DNA from: Sphingomonas hankyongi | GTDB lineage: Bacteria; Pseudomonadota; Alphaproteobacteria; Sphingomonadales; Sphingomonadaceae | NCBI RefSeq assembly: GCF_023516575.1 | Contig: NZ_JAMGBE010000001.1 | Span: 682,001-746,000, forward strand | Reading direction: 5' to 3' | DNA: 64,000 nt | Part shown: piece by piece, positions 8,530 through 17,636 of the stretch | How positions within the stretch are numbered: position 1 is the stretch's first letter | How the letters are laid out: every line of letters starts with the position of its first letter | Translations under genes and position numbers: made by a program | Notes under the pieces: model-generated | The model's input: the letters and a program-made list of their open reading frames with translations, nothing else | Database searches by the model: none | Told to the model about the DNA's origin: nothing

Positions 8530-8623
8530 GCCGCGGAGATCCCTACTGTCCTAGTGGCGCGTTGCTGTGCCATGCTGCGGCAATGCGGTTTCATGAGCAT
8601 CAGTTGAACCCGGGAGCGACGCG

Positions 8624-10927
8624 GTGAAGATCGCCTGCGTCGGCGCCGGGCCCGCCGGCCTGTATTTCGCGATCACGATGAAGCTGCGCGACCCCGCGCA
8701 CGAGATCGAAATCTTCGAGCGCAACCCGGCCGGAGTCACGTTCGGCTGGGGCGTCGTCTTCTCCGATCTCACCGTGGACAACATCACGCGCAACGACCCC
8801 GAATCCGCAAAGACGATCACGGAAGAGTTCGCGCACTGGGACGATATCGACGTCCACTTCCGCGGCGAGACGATTACGTCCGGCGGGCACGGATTCATCG
8901 GCATCGGACGCAAGCGGCTGCTCGAGATCCTGACCGGCCGCGCACGCGAGCTTGGAGTCGTCCTTCACTTCGAAGCAGAGTGCGATCCCGCGGATCCGAA
9001 ATGGCGAAGCTACGACCTCGTCATCGCGTCCGACGGCATAAATTCCGGCTTTCGCGATGCCGACCCCGAAGCCTTTGGGGTCGATGTCGACGTCCGTTCG
9101 AACAAGTTCGTCTGGCTGGGCACGTCGAAGGTGTTCGACGCTTTCACCTTCGCGTTCGAGGAAACCGAGCATGGCTGGATCTGGGCACACGCCTATCGCT
9201 TCGCACCCGACTGTTCGACCTTCATCGTCGAATGTTCGGAGGAGACCTGGCGCAAGTTCGGCTTCGACCGGATGGACCAGGCGGAAACCATCGCCGCCTG
9301 CGAGAAGCTGTTCGCAAAATATCTCGACGGGCATGCGCTGCAGTCGAACTCCGCGCACCTGGTCGGCTCGGCCGCATGGCTCAATTTCCGGCGCATAAAG
9401 TGCGAGCGATGGAACGCCGGCAACGTGATCCTGCTGGGGGACGCCGCGCACACCGCGCATTTCTCGATCGGCAGCGGGACAAAGCTCGCACTCGAAGATG
9501 CGATCAAGCTCGCCGACGTGCTCAACCGGCCCGGCCTCAGTCTCGAAGCGGCGATGGACGAATATGTGGCCGAGCGGAACCTTGAAGTCCTGAAGCTGCA
9601 GAACAGCGCGCGCAATTCCACCGAATGGTTCGAGACGCTGGAGCGCTACACGCATTTCGAGCCATTGCAGTTCGCTTACTCGCTACTCACGCGCAGCCAG
9701 CGCATCAGTCACGAGAATCTGCGCCTGCGCGATCGGGAGTGGCTGGAAGGCGTTGAGCGCTGGTTCTGGAAGCGCGCGACGGACGGCAGGACGAACAAGA
9801 CCGCGCCGCCCATGTTCGCCCCCTTCAAGCTGCGCGAGATGGAGGTACAAAATCGCGTCACGGTCTCGCCGATGGCGATGTATTCCGCGCTCGACGGCAC
9901 GCCCAACGATTTCCATTTCGTGCATTATGGCGAGCGGGCGCTGGGCGGAGCGGGCCTGATCTTCACCGAGATGACCTGCGTATCTCCCGAAGGGCGCATA
10001 AGCCCCGGCTGCACAGGCATGTGGAACGACGATCACATCGCTGCCTGGAAGCGCATCGTCGACTTCGTCCACGGAAATTCGAAAGCGAAGATCTGCCTTC
10101 AGCTCGGCCATTCCGGCGCCAAGGGATCGACCCGCGTCGGATGGGAAGAGGACAATGCGCCGCTGCCACACGACAATTGGCCGGTGATCGCGGCGAGCGA
10201 CGTCCCGTGGTCGCCCGTCAACCAAATCCCTCACCCGATGTCGCGCGCCGACATGGACGCGGTGCGCGATCAGTTCGTCGCGGCAGTGCGAATGGGGCTG
10301 GAATGCGGTTTCGACATGATCGAGCTCCACGCCGCGCACGGCTATCTGCTGTCCGGCTTCCTGACCCCGCTGCAGAACAAGCGCGCGGATGAATATGGCG
10401 GCACCCTGGAAAACCGCCTGCGCTATCCGCTCGAGGTGTTTGCCGCGATGCGCGCCGCCTGGCCCTCCGACAGGCCAATGTCGGTGCGCATTTCCGCAAC
10501 CGACTGGGCTGGCGATAACGGCATCACGGCGGACGATGCAGTGGAGATCGGCGAGGCATTCGCCCGCGAGGGCGCGGACCTGATCGACGTGTCTGCCGGC
10601 CAAACCTGGACTGGCGCTCAGCCAGTCTACGGTCGAATGTTCCAGACCCCATTCAGCGACAAGATCCGCAACGAAGCGCGACTGGCGACCATGGCGGTGG
10701 GAAATATCTACGAGCCCGACCACGCCAACTCGATACTGGCCGCGGGCCGCGCCGACCTGGTCGCGCTCGCGCGTCCGCATCTGATCGACCCGTTCTGGAC
10801 GCTCCGCGCCGCAGCTCAGCTGGACTATCGGGACGTGCACGTGCCGCCGCAATATCTCAACGGCATGAGCCAGCTCGCGAGAAATTTGAAGCGGGAAGCG
10901 GAGGCAGCTGCTGCGCTGCGCGTTTAG
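8624..10927 (+). CDS. Bifunctional aryl-CoA FAD monooxygenase / Old Yellow Enzyme reductase fusion
   Basis: A GTG start at 8624 opens a 767-residue fusion. Residues 1 to about 390 are a group-A FAD monooxygenase: the dinucleotide motif [10 protein letters not shown] at the N-terminus and the FAD-binding [16 protein letters not shown]. From about 393 to the end lies an NADH:flavin oxidoreductase of the OYE type ([39 protein letters not shown]). The same fusion occurs in 2-aminobenzoyl-CoA monooxygenase/reductase and in proteins annotated as salicylyl-CoA 5-hydroxylase. These hydroxylate, and in part reduce, aromatic CoA thioesters. No CoA ligase or ring-opening genes adjoin it, so its substrate is unassigned. 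Confidence 0.9.
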   Translation: MKIACVGAGPAGLYFAITMKLRDPAHEIEIFERNPAGVTFGWGVVFSDLTVDNITRNDPESAKTITEEFAHWDDIDVHFRGETITSGGHGFIGIGRKRLLEILTGRARELGVVLHFEAECDPADPKWRSYDLVIASDGINSGFRDADPEAFGVDVDVRSNKFVWLGTSKVFDAFTFAFEETEHGWIWAHAYRFAPDCSTFIVECSEETWRKFGFDRMDQAETIAACEKLFAKYLDGHALQSNSAHLVGSAAWLNFRRIKCERWNAGNVILLGDAAHTAHFSIGSGTKLALEDAIKLADVLNRPGLSLEAAMDEYVAERNLEVLKLQNSARNSTEWFETLERYTHFEPLQFAYSLLTRSQRISHENLRLRDREWLEGVERWFWKRATDGRTNKTAPPMFAPFKLREMEVQNRVTVSPMAMYSALDGTPNDFHFVHYGERALGGAGLIFTEMTCVSPEGRISPGCTGMWNDDHIAAWKRIVDFVHGNSKAKICLQLGHSGAKGSTRVGWEEDNAPLPHDNWPVIAASDVPWSPVNQIPHPMSRADMDAVRDQFVAAVRMGLECGFDMIELHAAHGYLLSGFLTPLQNKRADEYGGTLENRLRYPLEVFAAMRAAWPSDRPMSVRISATDWAGDNGITADDAVEIGEAFAREGADLIDVSAGQTWTGAQPVYGRMFQTPFSDKIRNEARLATMAVGNIYEPDHANSILAAGRADLVALARPHLIDPFWTLRAAAQLDYRDVHVPPQYLNGMSQLARNLKREAEAAAALRV

Positions 10928-11098
10928 CGGCAGCGATCTAGTAATCAGGTTATGGCCGCAAGATTATGACCCTTTGCGGGACAGATTTGCTGTTTCCCCG
11001 TAGAAAAACCTCAGTTCTTCTCCTCATAGTTGGCTGCCCCGACCATTTGTATCCTAGAGCTCAAGCGCGTGGACCATGGGATATAAAAGGGGGAACTT

Positions 11099-11335
11099 AT
11101 GGTATACTATCGGTTATACCAGCTTCACGGTCCAAAGAACGAGGTCGAGAGCTTCCGCGAGTTCGAGGCGGATGACGATCTGGTCGCAATCGCTCAATGC
11201 GAGCCTTTGCATCGCCTCAATCCGATGGAGCTTTGGTCGGGCCATCGAAAAATCCGTCGATGGGAGGGGGTAGTGTCTGAAGCGGGCGCGCTTAATGAAA
11301 TCTCGGGGACTCTCAAGATTTCGGGTGAGGCCTAA
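11099..11335 (+). CDS. Small conserved hypothetical protein (78 aa)
   Basis: It starts at an ATG after a strong ribosome site (AAAAGGGGGAACTT). The N-terminus reads MVYYRLYQLHG, then a FREFEADDDLVAIAQCE segment: a soluble alpha/beta pattern seen in small sphingomonad proteins of unknown function. It has no signal peptide or membrane segment. It stands alone between the monooxygenase fusion and the next small gene. Confidence 0.7.
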   Translation: MVYYRLYQLHGPKNEVESFREFEADDDLVAIAQCEPLHRLNPMELWSGHRKIRRWEGVVSEAGALNEISGTLKISGEA

Positions 11336-11471
11336 CCCCAAACCGCTGCTTTGCCGGTGGAAACCCGACGTTTCGGCTTAGTAGCACCCGCTACGGCGCC
11401 GTCGGGCCATTCCCCAATATCGCTATTCTTTTCGGAGACGTAACAGTCTGCGCTGAAAAGGAGAATCATCC

Positions 11472-11780
11472 ATGGTCGCCGAAACGGGGGCAGCCGCGAA
11501 CGTCGAGCAGATTTTCGGCTCGCCGGAATCGACCCCAGTCGCAGACGAGCTCCAGAAGCTCACCAGCATGCTCGAAGCGCTGTGCCCAAAGGACAGCATC
11601 ATCAGATTCGAGTTCGATGGACAGTTGCGGTTGCACGTAGATGTGCGCCGGTTCGAGGAGATGACGACTCTCGAAGCCTTGTTGCCTACGGCTTGCGGCG
11701 GGATCTTTCACGGCGTGCAAAGGGGCGTGGCCCAAAAGCACTCCTTCTTCCACCGGCTGAGCGCAGTCGTAGTCCATTGA
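11472..11780 (+). CDS. Hypothetical protein (102 aa)
   Basis: A good ribosome site (AAAAGGAGAATCATCC) precedes the ATG. The middle is a possible helix (DELQKLTSMLEAL) followed by beta-like residues (IIRFEFDGQLRLHVDVRRFEE). I recognise no domain. The clear start signal and normal codon use argue that it is a real gene. Confidence 0.6.
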   Translation: MVAETGAAANVEQIFGSPESTPVADELQKLTSMLEALCPKDSIIRFEFDGQLRLHVDVRRFEEMTTLEALLPTACGGIFHGVQRGVAQKHSFFHRLSAVVVH

Positions 11781-11914
11781 CGCTTCGCGCGAAGCGCTGA
11801 CCCGCTTCAACTCGCGCGGTCCGGGACTATCCCGATAGGGCGAGCGCGCGCGCTTCAATAAATCGCCCATCGTCCGGGGACCTGTTCGGGGGAATGGCCT
11901 GAACGAGGTGTTTG

Positions 11915-12436
11915 GTGAAGCGTCTCATCCAGTTCGGACTTCTCGGCTTTGCGGCAGCTTCCGCCGCTGCTCATCCAGCTTCGCACAGAAGCCTCTCGGT
12001 CGCGCAAAAGGCGGCCCGCCTCAATCCCGGCCAATATGTGTGGGAGGCCAGGGCCGCATCGAGCGGACCGCTCTTCCTGGTGATCGACCTCCGCGCGCAA
12101 CGGGCCTTGGTCTACCGCAACGGCGTGCCGATCGCCGCATCGACGATCTCGACAGGCCGGCGCGGACGTGAGACGCCGACCGGCCTCTTCGCCATCCTGC
12201 AGAAGGAGGTCATGCATCGATCGCGCACCTATGACGATGCGCCCATGCCCTACATGCAGCGGCTGACGTGGAAGGGGGTCGCCCTGCATGGCGGCCGCCT
12301 GCCTGGTTACCCAGCGTCGCATGGCTGCATCCGCCTCCCCAGTGGCTTCGCCAAGCTGCTCTATGGCGCCACAAGGCTCGGCACACCTGTCATGATCACG
12401 GACGGCACTGGCCTGCCGATCACTCGCCGGGCCTGA
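11915..12436 (+). CDS. L,D-transpeptidase (YkuD domain)
   Basis: The GTG at 11915 is preferred because GAGG lies six to nine bases upstream; a TTG at 11912 is possible. A short signal peptide (KRLIQFGLLGFAAASAAA) is followed by a compact YkuD domain beginning LFLVIDLRAQRALVYRNG. The catalytic signature is complete: HGGRLPG with the metal-like His and then SHGCIRLP with the nucleophile Cys. Such enzymes make 3-3 peptidoglycan cross-links or attach proteins to the wall in the periplasm. Length 173 residues, catalytic domain only. Confidence 0.9.
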   Translation: MKRLIQFGLLGFAAASAAAHPASHRSLSVAQKAARLNPGQYVWEARAASSGPLFLVIDLRAQRALVYRNGVPIAASTISTGRRGRETPTGLFAILQKEVMHRSRTYDDAPMPYMQRLTWKGVALHGGRLPGYPASHGCIRLPSGFAKLLYGATRLGTPVMITDGTGLPITRRA

Positions 12437-12674
12437 GGGGGTTGGCCGAGACGAAGGCTGCCTGACGCCTTAGGGAGCGCGAATGCGGCTCCCTGCGGTC
12501 GGATCGACATGTCGCCGTACGATTTTGCTCCTTCGACGTGCTGCCCTCGAAAGCTCAATCCTTCGCGAATTTGGGCCATTTCATGTTCCTGTAACCTCGC
12601 GGCAATGTGGCGCTCGTCACAGGGGCCCGGCGTGCCATCATGACACGCAAGCCATGTCTCCCGGGAGGCCCGAG

Positions 12675-13583
12675 ATGATAAAATATCTGCTGGCAGCTTC
12701 GGCGCTGCTGGTCTTTGCCACGCCAGCCGCAGCGACGGACAACAGCTTCTATGTCGGAGGCGACTTAGGAGCTGTCTGGCCGAAGAGCCATAATCTCGAA
12801 GGATCGATCGACTTCATAGATCCACGCCTCACCGACATTCCTTTCAGAACAGTCGGGGACCTTCACTACAAGGCCGGGATCGATGGTGACCTATTGGCCG
12901 GCTACGACTTTGGAATTTTCCGCCTGGAGGGCGAGGTCGGCTACAAGCATGGGAACATCAAGTCATCGCAAACCGCGCAAGACTTCCTCGATGCGATCAA
13001 CTCCGCAGCCGGAAGCACGTTCACGACGAGCGACTTCAACATCGATCGCAAGACCAACGTCTGGTCCGGCATGGTGAACGGCTGGCTCGACTTCGGCGGC
13101 AACGGAGCTGGTCATATCGGCGGCGGCATCGGCGCGGGCGCGGGCTATGCCGGCGTCCATGAATTCGGAAGCAGCCACAGCACCTTCGCGTGGCAGGGAC
13201 TTGCCCAGCTCTATTACCCGGTCAGCGACCAGTTCGATGTGGGTATCAAATATCGTTACTTCCATGCCGGTAAGAACGACGGAACAGATACACTGACGTG
13301 GGACGCACCAGCGGTTTGCGCGGGACCTGCGATCTGCTCGGGCGGAACGGCAGTCCTCGGTGATAATGCACGGTTCGTATCGCACAGCGCCTTGCTCAGC
13401 TTGGTCTACAACTTTGCCGCCGCCAAGCAGCCGGCCCCGCCGCCCCCTCCTCCTCCGCCGCCGCCGCCTGCACCCGCTACGCAGACGTGTCCGGACGGTT
13501 CAGTAATCGAGGTCACGGCGACCTGTCCCCCGCCGCCGCCGCCCCCACCGCCGCCGGTAGCCGCACCGGAACGCGGAAATTGA
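12675..13583 (+). CDS. Outer-membrane beta-barrel porin-like protein with polyproline tail
   Basis: The ATG at 12675 follows GGGAGG and opens a signal peptide (IKYLLAASALLVFATPAAA). Residues about 25-255 alternate as an eight-strand OmpA-like barrel starting SFYVGGDLGAVWP and closing SALLSLVYNF. The C-terminus has two proline runs flanking ATQTCPDGSVIEVTATCP and ends at ERGN. No OmpA peptidoglycan-binding domain follows, so this is the barrel-only form common in this family. Length 302 residues. It is the last chromosomal gene before the island. Confidence 0.88.
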   Translation: MIKYLLAASALLVFATPAAATDNSFYVGGDLGAVWPKSHNLEGSIDFIDPRLTDIPFRTVGDLHYKAGIDGDLLAGYDFGIFRLEGEVGYKHGNIKSSQTAQDFLDAINSAAGSTFTTSDFNIDRKTNVWSGMVNGWLDFGGNGAGHIGGGIGAGAGYAGVHEFGSSHSTFAWQGLAQLYYPVSDQFDVGIKYRYFHAGKNDGTDTLTWDAPAVCAGPAICSGGTAVLGDNARFVSHSALLSLVYNFAAAKQPAPPPPPPPPPPPAPATQTCPDGSVIEVTATCPPPPPPPPPPVAAPERGN

Positions 13584-13596
13584 TATGATCGGTTGA

Positions 13597-13626
13597 GGCC
13601 GCGCTGCTCACAAACGCAGCGCGGCC
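13597..13626 (+). terminator. Hairpin after the outer-membrane barrel gene
   Basis: A perfect 11-bp stem, GGCCGCGCTGC (13597-13607) with GCAGCGCGGCC (13616-13626), starts 14 bases after the stop codon. There is no U-run, so the position and stability are the evidence. Confidence 0.65.
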
Positions 13627-13673
13627 TAGCGACGGAGCTTGAGCGCAACAGCGTGCATTGTTGCCGAATGGTT

Positions 13674-13691
13674 CGCTGGCGGAGACGGAGG
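13674..13691. repeat. Attachment site, tRNA-distal copy
   Basis: An exact 18-bp copy of the tRNA-Ser(GCT) 3' end, in the same orientation as the copy at 38802. To its right the match decays (AATCCGAACTCC against GATTCGAACCC), as expected where island attP sequence replaces the chromosome. Confidence 0.9.
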
Positions 13692-13904
13692 AATCCGAAC
13701 TCCTTACTGAAGGTCATGTTTTATCTAGCTTTTTTTATTTCGGATGATGAGCGCTGTTGCTCGCCAGTGTTGCTCCTGGGGCTCGCTTGAGTAGCAATTT
13801 TCCGCCAGGAATTAGCCACGTTAAAAGCCGCGCTGCCGAGCGTTCAGTCGCGGAACGGTCCGTTCACCGAGATTGGATCCATGCTGTCCGATGCGCCTAA
13901 TTAG

Positions 13905-13925
13905 CCGCAGTTTTCTGCGGTTTTT
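13905..13925 (+). terminator. Rho-independent terminator at the island edge
   Basis: CCGCAG (13905-13910), loop TTTT, CTGCGG (13915-13920) and then TTTTT. No plus-strand island gene precedes it, so it would stop transcription entering from the chromosome before the excisionase-like gene. Confidence 0.7.
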
Positions 13926-13994
13926 CGGCATTTGATTCAATTTTTCGGTCGACCGTTTCCGAAGTAGAATCCTTCGAGTCACAGGAGGATACAG

Positions 13995-14225
13995 ATGGAC
14001 GACGCCAACGTACGCGACCGGCTGATTGACATAGCTGCCCGCTCGGGGATCACCGGAGAGAGTCGCACCACGATCTACAATCGGATTCAATCAGGCGAGA
14101 TCACCGTTGTGAAGCGGGGACGGCGCACCTTCCTGAGTGAGTCCGAGGCCTATGCGGAGGTGCGCAATTGCCTAGTCGCCGCTCGGGCAAACCAGGTAAC
14201 GCACCGCGAAGGACCGGGGAAATGA
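13995..14225 (+). CDS. Excisionase / AlpA-like helix-turn-helix protein
   Basis: This 76-residue protein follows a strong ribosome site (CACAGGAGGATACAG). The core GESRTTIYNRIQSGEITVVK followed by RGRRTFLSESEAYAEV is the MerR-like winged HTH of AlpA, Xis and DNA-binding excisionase-type proteins: helix, turn, recognition helix YNRIQSG and wing. Such proteins direct island excision or switch integrase expression. It lies just inside the tRNA-distal attachment site, and its stop overlaps the next start (ATGA), so the two genes are coupled. Confidence 0.82.
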   Translation: MDDANVRDRLIDIAARSGITGESRTTIYNRIQSGEITVVKRGRRTFLSESEAYAEVRNCLVAARANQVTHREGPGK

Positions 14226-14566
14226 ACACCGAGAGCGCAGCGGCACCATGCCCGTGGGGATGCCCACCCGACGAGGAAGAATGCCCCTTTAAAATGTCAC
14301 AGCGAAGCGGTCTGCCCGTGACAGCATCTCGCGCAGGTGCAGACTATCAGCCCTTCGACGATCCGCTGCCGATGTCTAATCGAAAATGGCGCCGTAGACA
14401 GTTGTTAAAGCAGCTCGAGGTCGGACAAAGCTTTACCCTGCGCGGTACGGAGTTGACGTACTCTTCGCTCAAAAACCTTTGCTACAACTGGAGCGTCAAG
14501 CTCCGTAAGACTTTTCGCTGCTCCGAATTGGCAGATGGTCGTTTCAAAGTAAGTCGGCTGGCATGA
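14222..14566 (+). CDS. Hypothetical protein coupled to the excisionase-like gene (114 aa)
   Basis: The ATG overlaps the stop of the HTH gene, so translation is coupled. The N-terminus is cysteine/proline-rich (CPWGCPPDEEECPF), with three Cys in a cluster that could bind metal. The C-terminal half is basic (KWRRRQLLKQLEVGQSFTLR, then NWSVKLRKTFRCSEL) and may bind DNA. I recognise no family. A role in island regulation is inferred from position only. Confidence 0.65.
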   Translation: MNTESAAAPCPWGCPPDEEECPFKMSQRSGLPVTASRAGADYQPFDDPLPMSNRKWRRRQLLKQLEVGQSFTLRGTELTYSSLKNLCYNWSVKLRKTFRCSELADGRFKVSRLA

Positions 14567-15063
14567 AGTTTAACGCGTTTAGCGTTCTGTTTAACAGCTA
14601 AGATGCTGAGATCGCAGCACATTTAATGATTTAGTGCGTTTAACGGATCAACCTCATCTTGATGGCGACTATAATAGGGGGATCTACGTCGCACGTGTTA
14701 AAAGTATTAAATCATTAAATGTATTACGGTTTTTGGCGTGAAACCGCCTTTGCTGCGTTTAACGCGGCCTCAAATTACTTTAAATGATCCGGTCATCTCC
14801 CCCGAAAATTCGTGGGCACGCCCGTGGTAAGCAACACGATTATGCAACACGCGCCACGGCGTTTCGCTTTTTCCCATATTAGACCAGCGTCTTAAGTGCG
14901 AGGTTCGGCGTCTATCTCTTCCGCCAAACCCTCGCTTGAAGTTGGCGGTATGGCTGATTCCCCGTCCGCCGAACTAGAGAGAGGGGGTTGTACCACCATC
15001 AGAGCTGCGCGTTTCTAGCACCACGGCTGCTTCCCCCGTGATAGTATCGCGCAAGCCCTTCCT
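14567..15063. other. AT-rich non-coding region with inverted repeat and GTTTAACG motifs
   Basis: No gene is seen in this ~500 bp. It holds a perfect 15-bp inverted repeat, ACATTTAATGATTTA (14619-14633) and TAAATCATTAAATGT (14708-14722), and several GTTTAAC(G) words at about 14569, 14589, 14638 and 14756. The left part is far more AT-rich than anything nearby. It could be a regulatory region, a replication or transfer origin, or a binding zone for the upstream DNA-binding genes. Confidence 0.6.
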
Positions 15064-15501
15064 TTACGTGTCTTCATCGCCCTGAAGTGTTGAAACGTAG
15101 GTTTCGCAGCCCTCGATGAATGACCGGCTGTATCCGCCGCAATCGCTTGCGTCGATGATGTCGTGGTCGCGCGCCCAATCGAACCCCGCGTTATGCCCGC
15201 TGCAATCGTCCGTGCATAAACTTGTGTCGCCCACCTCTTCGAAGTCTCGAGTTTGGGAGAAGTTTTCGCAAGCGATACCATCCCCATCTGCGTCCAGGTC
15301 TTCGGAGTATCCGTCGTTACCTTCTTCGAGCGGGGCAGCCCCATCTGCAATGGCCTCGTCACAGGTCTCATACGCGGCATCCGCTGTTTCATACGGAGCG
15401 AGCGCTCCGCTGTCTGTGCCTGTGTCCCCGTCTCTCTCGCGACCACCATTGGGCGAACAGGCGGTAAGTAGCGCTGCGTATAGAAGGGCCGCGCGCCTCA
15501 T
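15064..15501 (-). CDS. Lipoprotein with excalibur calcium-binding motif
   Basis: The ATG at 15501 gives a 145-residue protein with a lipoprotein signal (RRAALLYAALLTACS). The middle contains the excalibur motif DLDADGDGIACENF, an EF-hand-like DxDxDG loop with a following Cys. Further Cys residues (LCTDDC, DCGGY, EGCETY) suggest disulfides, so it is likely a small surface-anchored Ca-binding protein. The frame extends upstream to 15594 but loses the signal peptide. A second excalibur protein lies at 18021. Confidence 0.75.
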   Translation of the reverse strand: MRRAALLYAALLTACSPNGGRERDGDTGTDSGALAPYETADAAYETCDEAIADGAAPLEEGNDGYSEDLDADGDGIACENFSQTRDFEEVGDTSLCTDDCSGHNAGFDWARDHDIIDASDCGGYSRSFIEGCETYVSTLQGDEDT

Positions 15502-15759
15502 GCCCGTCGTGCCTGCCCCCGTTGCGGATTTACGTTCCTGCCCATCGTGTCCGCGAGCTTGCTCAGCAATCGTCCGAAGCCAAGGAACATCCACACTTCA
15601 AAAACGATGGCTCAACAGCCGACGTAGTATTGAGCGTCCCGACCAATTACTTCACCGGATATAGAAAAGGTTGCACATGCCACAGTGTTGCAGTTTGCCG
15701 GCCGCGCTTCAAGCGGAGCCAAACGTCCGCCTCCCACCTATTGCGAACACTAGAAGCCG

Positions 15760-16200
15760 ATGCGAAACCGGCTCGATGCATCTCCGGTCGATGACGTGCG
15801 ACACCAACTAACTGGCAACGCCGGCATGTACCATGTGGCGCGAGAGCTATCACGCAGAGGATGGCACGTGATGCCTACGGTTCGAAATGCCCGGGGAGCG
15901 GACCTATATGCGGCCAGCGAAGATGAGGCTCGCGTTCTCCCTATTCAGTCGAAAGCGCTCTCGAAGCGGGCCCCGGTACCCCTGGGAGGCTCGCTTGATA
16001 ACTTGTGCTCGCACTGGTGGATTATCACCGTCAATGCGAATTCTGATCTGCCCACCTGCTACATCCTTACCTTAGAAGAAGTGAAGGCGGCCGCGCACCG
16101 CGGCGTGAATCAAGTCGGAAAGGTGTCGTTTTGGCTGCAGCCGAAGTCATATGCGCTGCCGGAATACCAGGAGGCGTGGCATCGGTTAGGCGAGCCGTAA
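15760..16200 (+). CDS. Putative PD-(D/E)XK nuclease-fold protein
   Basis: The 146-residue protein begins, after a short lead, with LTGNAGMYHVARELSRRGW (helix), then RNARGADLYA (strand with Asp) and VLPIQSKAL (strand with Q-x-K). This order of helix, D and (E/Q)xK matches small PD-(D/E)XK endonuclease domains, as in resolvase-like and DUF4365-like proteins. A C-terminal WWIITVNA strand and a helix follow. The function is unknown; within this island it may belong to a defence or mobility role. The fold call is by pattern only. Confidence 0.6.
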   Translation: MRNRLDASPVDDVRHQLTGNAGMYHVARELSRRGWHVMPTVRNARGADLYAASEDEARVLPIQSKALSKRAPVPLGGSLDNLCSHWWIITVNANSDLPTCYILTLEEVKAAAHRGVNQVGKVSFWLQPKSYALPEYQEAWHRLGEP

Positions 16201-16310
16201 ACACGCTGCCAGATTTCGCGAATTCTGAGTGGCGGCGGATCATATGTCCGCCTAATCTCTAGTAATGGTCTGTTTATTGTGGTTGCTGCGCAACTGCCCC
16301 ATGGCATTTC

Positions 16311-16700
16311 CTACACATTGTGAGTCATGATGTAGACATATTCGGGAAAGCGATCGATCTCCGCCTTTTGGCCGCCCACCTCTGCAGACCAATGCTCCCA
16401 ACCCTCTTTCTTTGTCGCCGGCTCTCCGAGATCGAGACCGTATGCCCCGAGATCCTCGACACGCGGCAGGGTTAAATTCGCAGCCTTGCCATTTACGAAG
16501 AAGGCGCTGTTGTAGCCGCCATACTCGCACAGCGTTCCGCCAGATTCCTCGTGGCAGTCTGGGTTCGACCCCATCGCGGCGTCGACAGGCGAACGCTCCT
16601 TTCCGATCAAGGCGGCGGCATCGAGTGTCACTTTCGCGCTCTCGGGCGCGGAGCAAGATGTCGCGATTGCACCGATGATAATTGTGACGATCTGCCGCAT
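16311..16700 (-). CDS. Small putative lipoprotein (129 aa)
   Basis: The N-terminus RQIVTIIIGAIATSCSAPES is a short lipoprotein signal with lipobox ATSC. The mature part has two Cys (DCHEESGGTLCEY) that may form a disulfide and a C-terminal beta-like region (EIDRFPEYVYIMTHN). I recognise no family. It belongs to the island's block of small exported proteins and reads against most of its neighbours. Confidence 0.65.
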   Translation of the reverse strand: MRQIVTIIIGAIATSCSAPESAKVTLDAAALIGKERSPVDAAMGSNPDCHEESGGTLCEYGGYNSAFFVNGKAANLTLPRVEDLGAYGLDLGEPATKKEGWEHWSAEVGGQKAEIDRFPEYVYIMTHNV

Positions 16701-16889
16701 TCCAACCCTCGCTTACCTTACCATCTGCCTTTTACCCATTCGAAAGGTGCACGTTCGTCTTGGGTATCAGCGGCTGATTGCCACAGGCCATCCGCGCCGC
16801 AAACAAATCATGGTGCCCGGATCCACCTTTTCTTCGAACGATCTAAATACCTTCGCATTGTGCGACAGTAGGGCCGTGCGGGTGACTAC

Positions 16890-17105
16890 TCAATTTGTTA
16901 CCCGATAGAGACCCAAGGCCTCCTGAAGCGCTATGTCGAGCTGGCCGATTAGCGCTTCTACCTCTTCATTCCTCTCACACTTTCCCTCCTTTATGATGCC
17001 GGTGACGATCCAGCCTATCAGTTCGTAGCGATGAAGCTGACGCTCCGAAGGCGTCATCTCGTCCATGTAGTTTGGTGCTCGTACAACCTCGCGTTCCTGT
17101 GCCAT
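16890..17105 (-). CDS. Small hypothetical protein (71 aa)
   Basis: The ATG at 17105 follows a GGGAG/GGGGAT stretch and gives a helical, soluble protein (MTPSERQLHRYELIGWIVTG, then EEVEALIGQLDIALQEAL). The upstream in-frame extension overlaps the divergent lipoprotein gene's leader region and looks non-coding. No domain is recognised. Confidence 0.5.
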   Translation of the reverse strand: MAQEREVVRAPNYMDEMTPSERQLHRYELIGWIVTGIIKEGKCERNEEVEALIGQLDIALQEALGLYRVTN

Positions 17106-17243
17106 CTGATCCCCAGCTCCCGTGACAGGACCCGTAGGTCGGAGCCCGTGCGTCCTCAATGCCGGGGGGTTGCTAAAGGTACAAGTTGTGAGCCTCGGGT
17201 ATCCGTGCTCAGGAGAATTGCCGCAGCATGGGAGGGGCGCACG

Positions 17244-17588
17244 GTGACCGACGGCCACGTCAGTATCAAATTGGCCAGTTTGGCGGCGGCAGCGAGCCTA
17301 GGTCTTAACTCCTGTGGCGTCGGAAGCTGCTCGACCTACGCCTCCGATTACTCCTGCTCTTACGTCGAAAATGATGCTGAGTACGAGGTTTGGTATTGGC
17401 GCAATCTCGATAGAGATGATGACGCAGATGAGACCCTAATCGGCCGGGCCGTCGGGCTACGCATGTGCGAGGACAACGCACGGGCGTTCGCAGCCGCTAT
17501 CGGTGAAGACTTCAACTACCGGGCCTACATCTGTGTCCTAATGAAAGACGGCATGCGGATGGAGAAGCACCGATTCATCGAAACCTAG
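17244..17588 (+). CDS. Small cysteine-containing lipoprotein (114 aa)
   Basis: The GTG at 17244 is chosen because GGGAGGGG lies just upstream and the product then opens with a lipoprotein-like signal (SLAAAASLGLNSC). The mature part has several Cys (CGVGSC, DYSCSY, LRMCED, YICVLM) and a tryptophan/tyrosine-rich EYEVWYWRNLDRDDD segment. The longer frame from 17031 has no signal at its start. Function unknown. Confidence 0.6.
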   Translation: MTDGHVSIKLASLAAAASLGLNSCGVGSCSTYASDYSCSYVENDAEYEVWYWRNLDRDDDADETLIGRAVGLRMCEDNARAFAAAIGEDFNYRAYICVLMKDGMRMEKHRFIET

Positions 17589-17636
17589 CCATTAAGGTCA
17601 ATCGCCACAGACAACCCTTATTTGAAAGTTGTTCTC

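Noticed and set aside
8600-9655. 351-aa minus-strand frame opposite the monooxygenase half
   Set aside because: Codon-mirror shadow; the plus-strand frame holds the FAD motifs.
13436-13560. CCG/CCT-rich low-complexity repeats
   Set aside because: They code the two polyproline runs of the outer-membrane barrel protein.
13853-13865. Palindrome GAACGG-T-CCGTTC near the left border
   Set aside because: It could be an integrase arm or excisionase site, but a single short palindrome in GC-rich DNA is not enough to call it.
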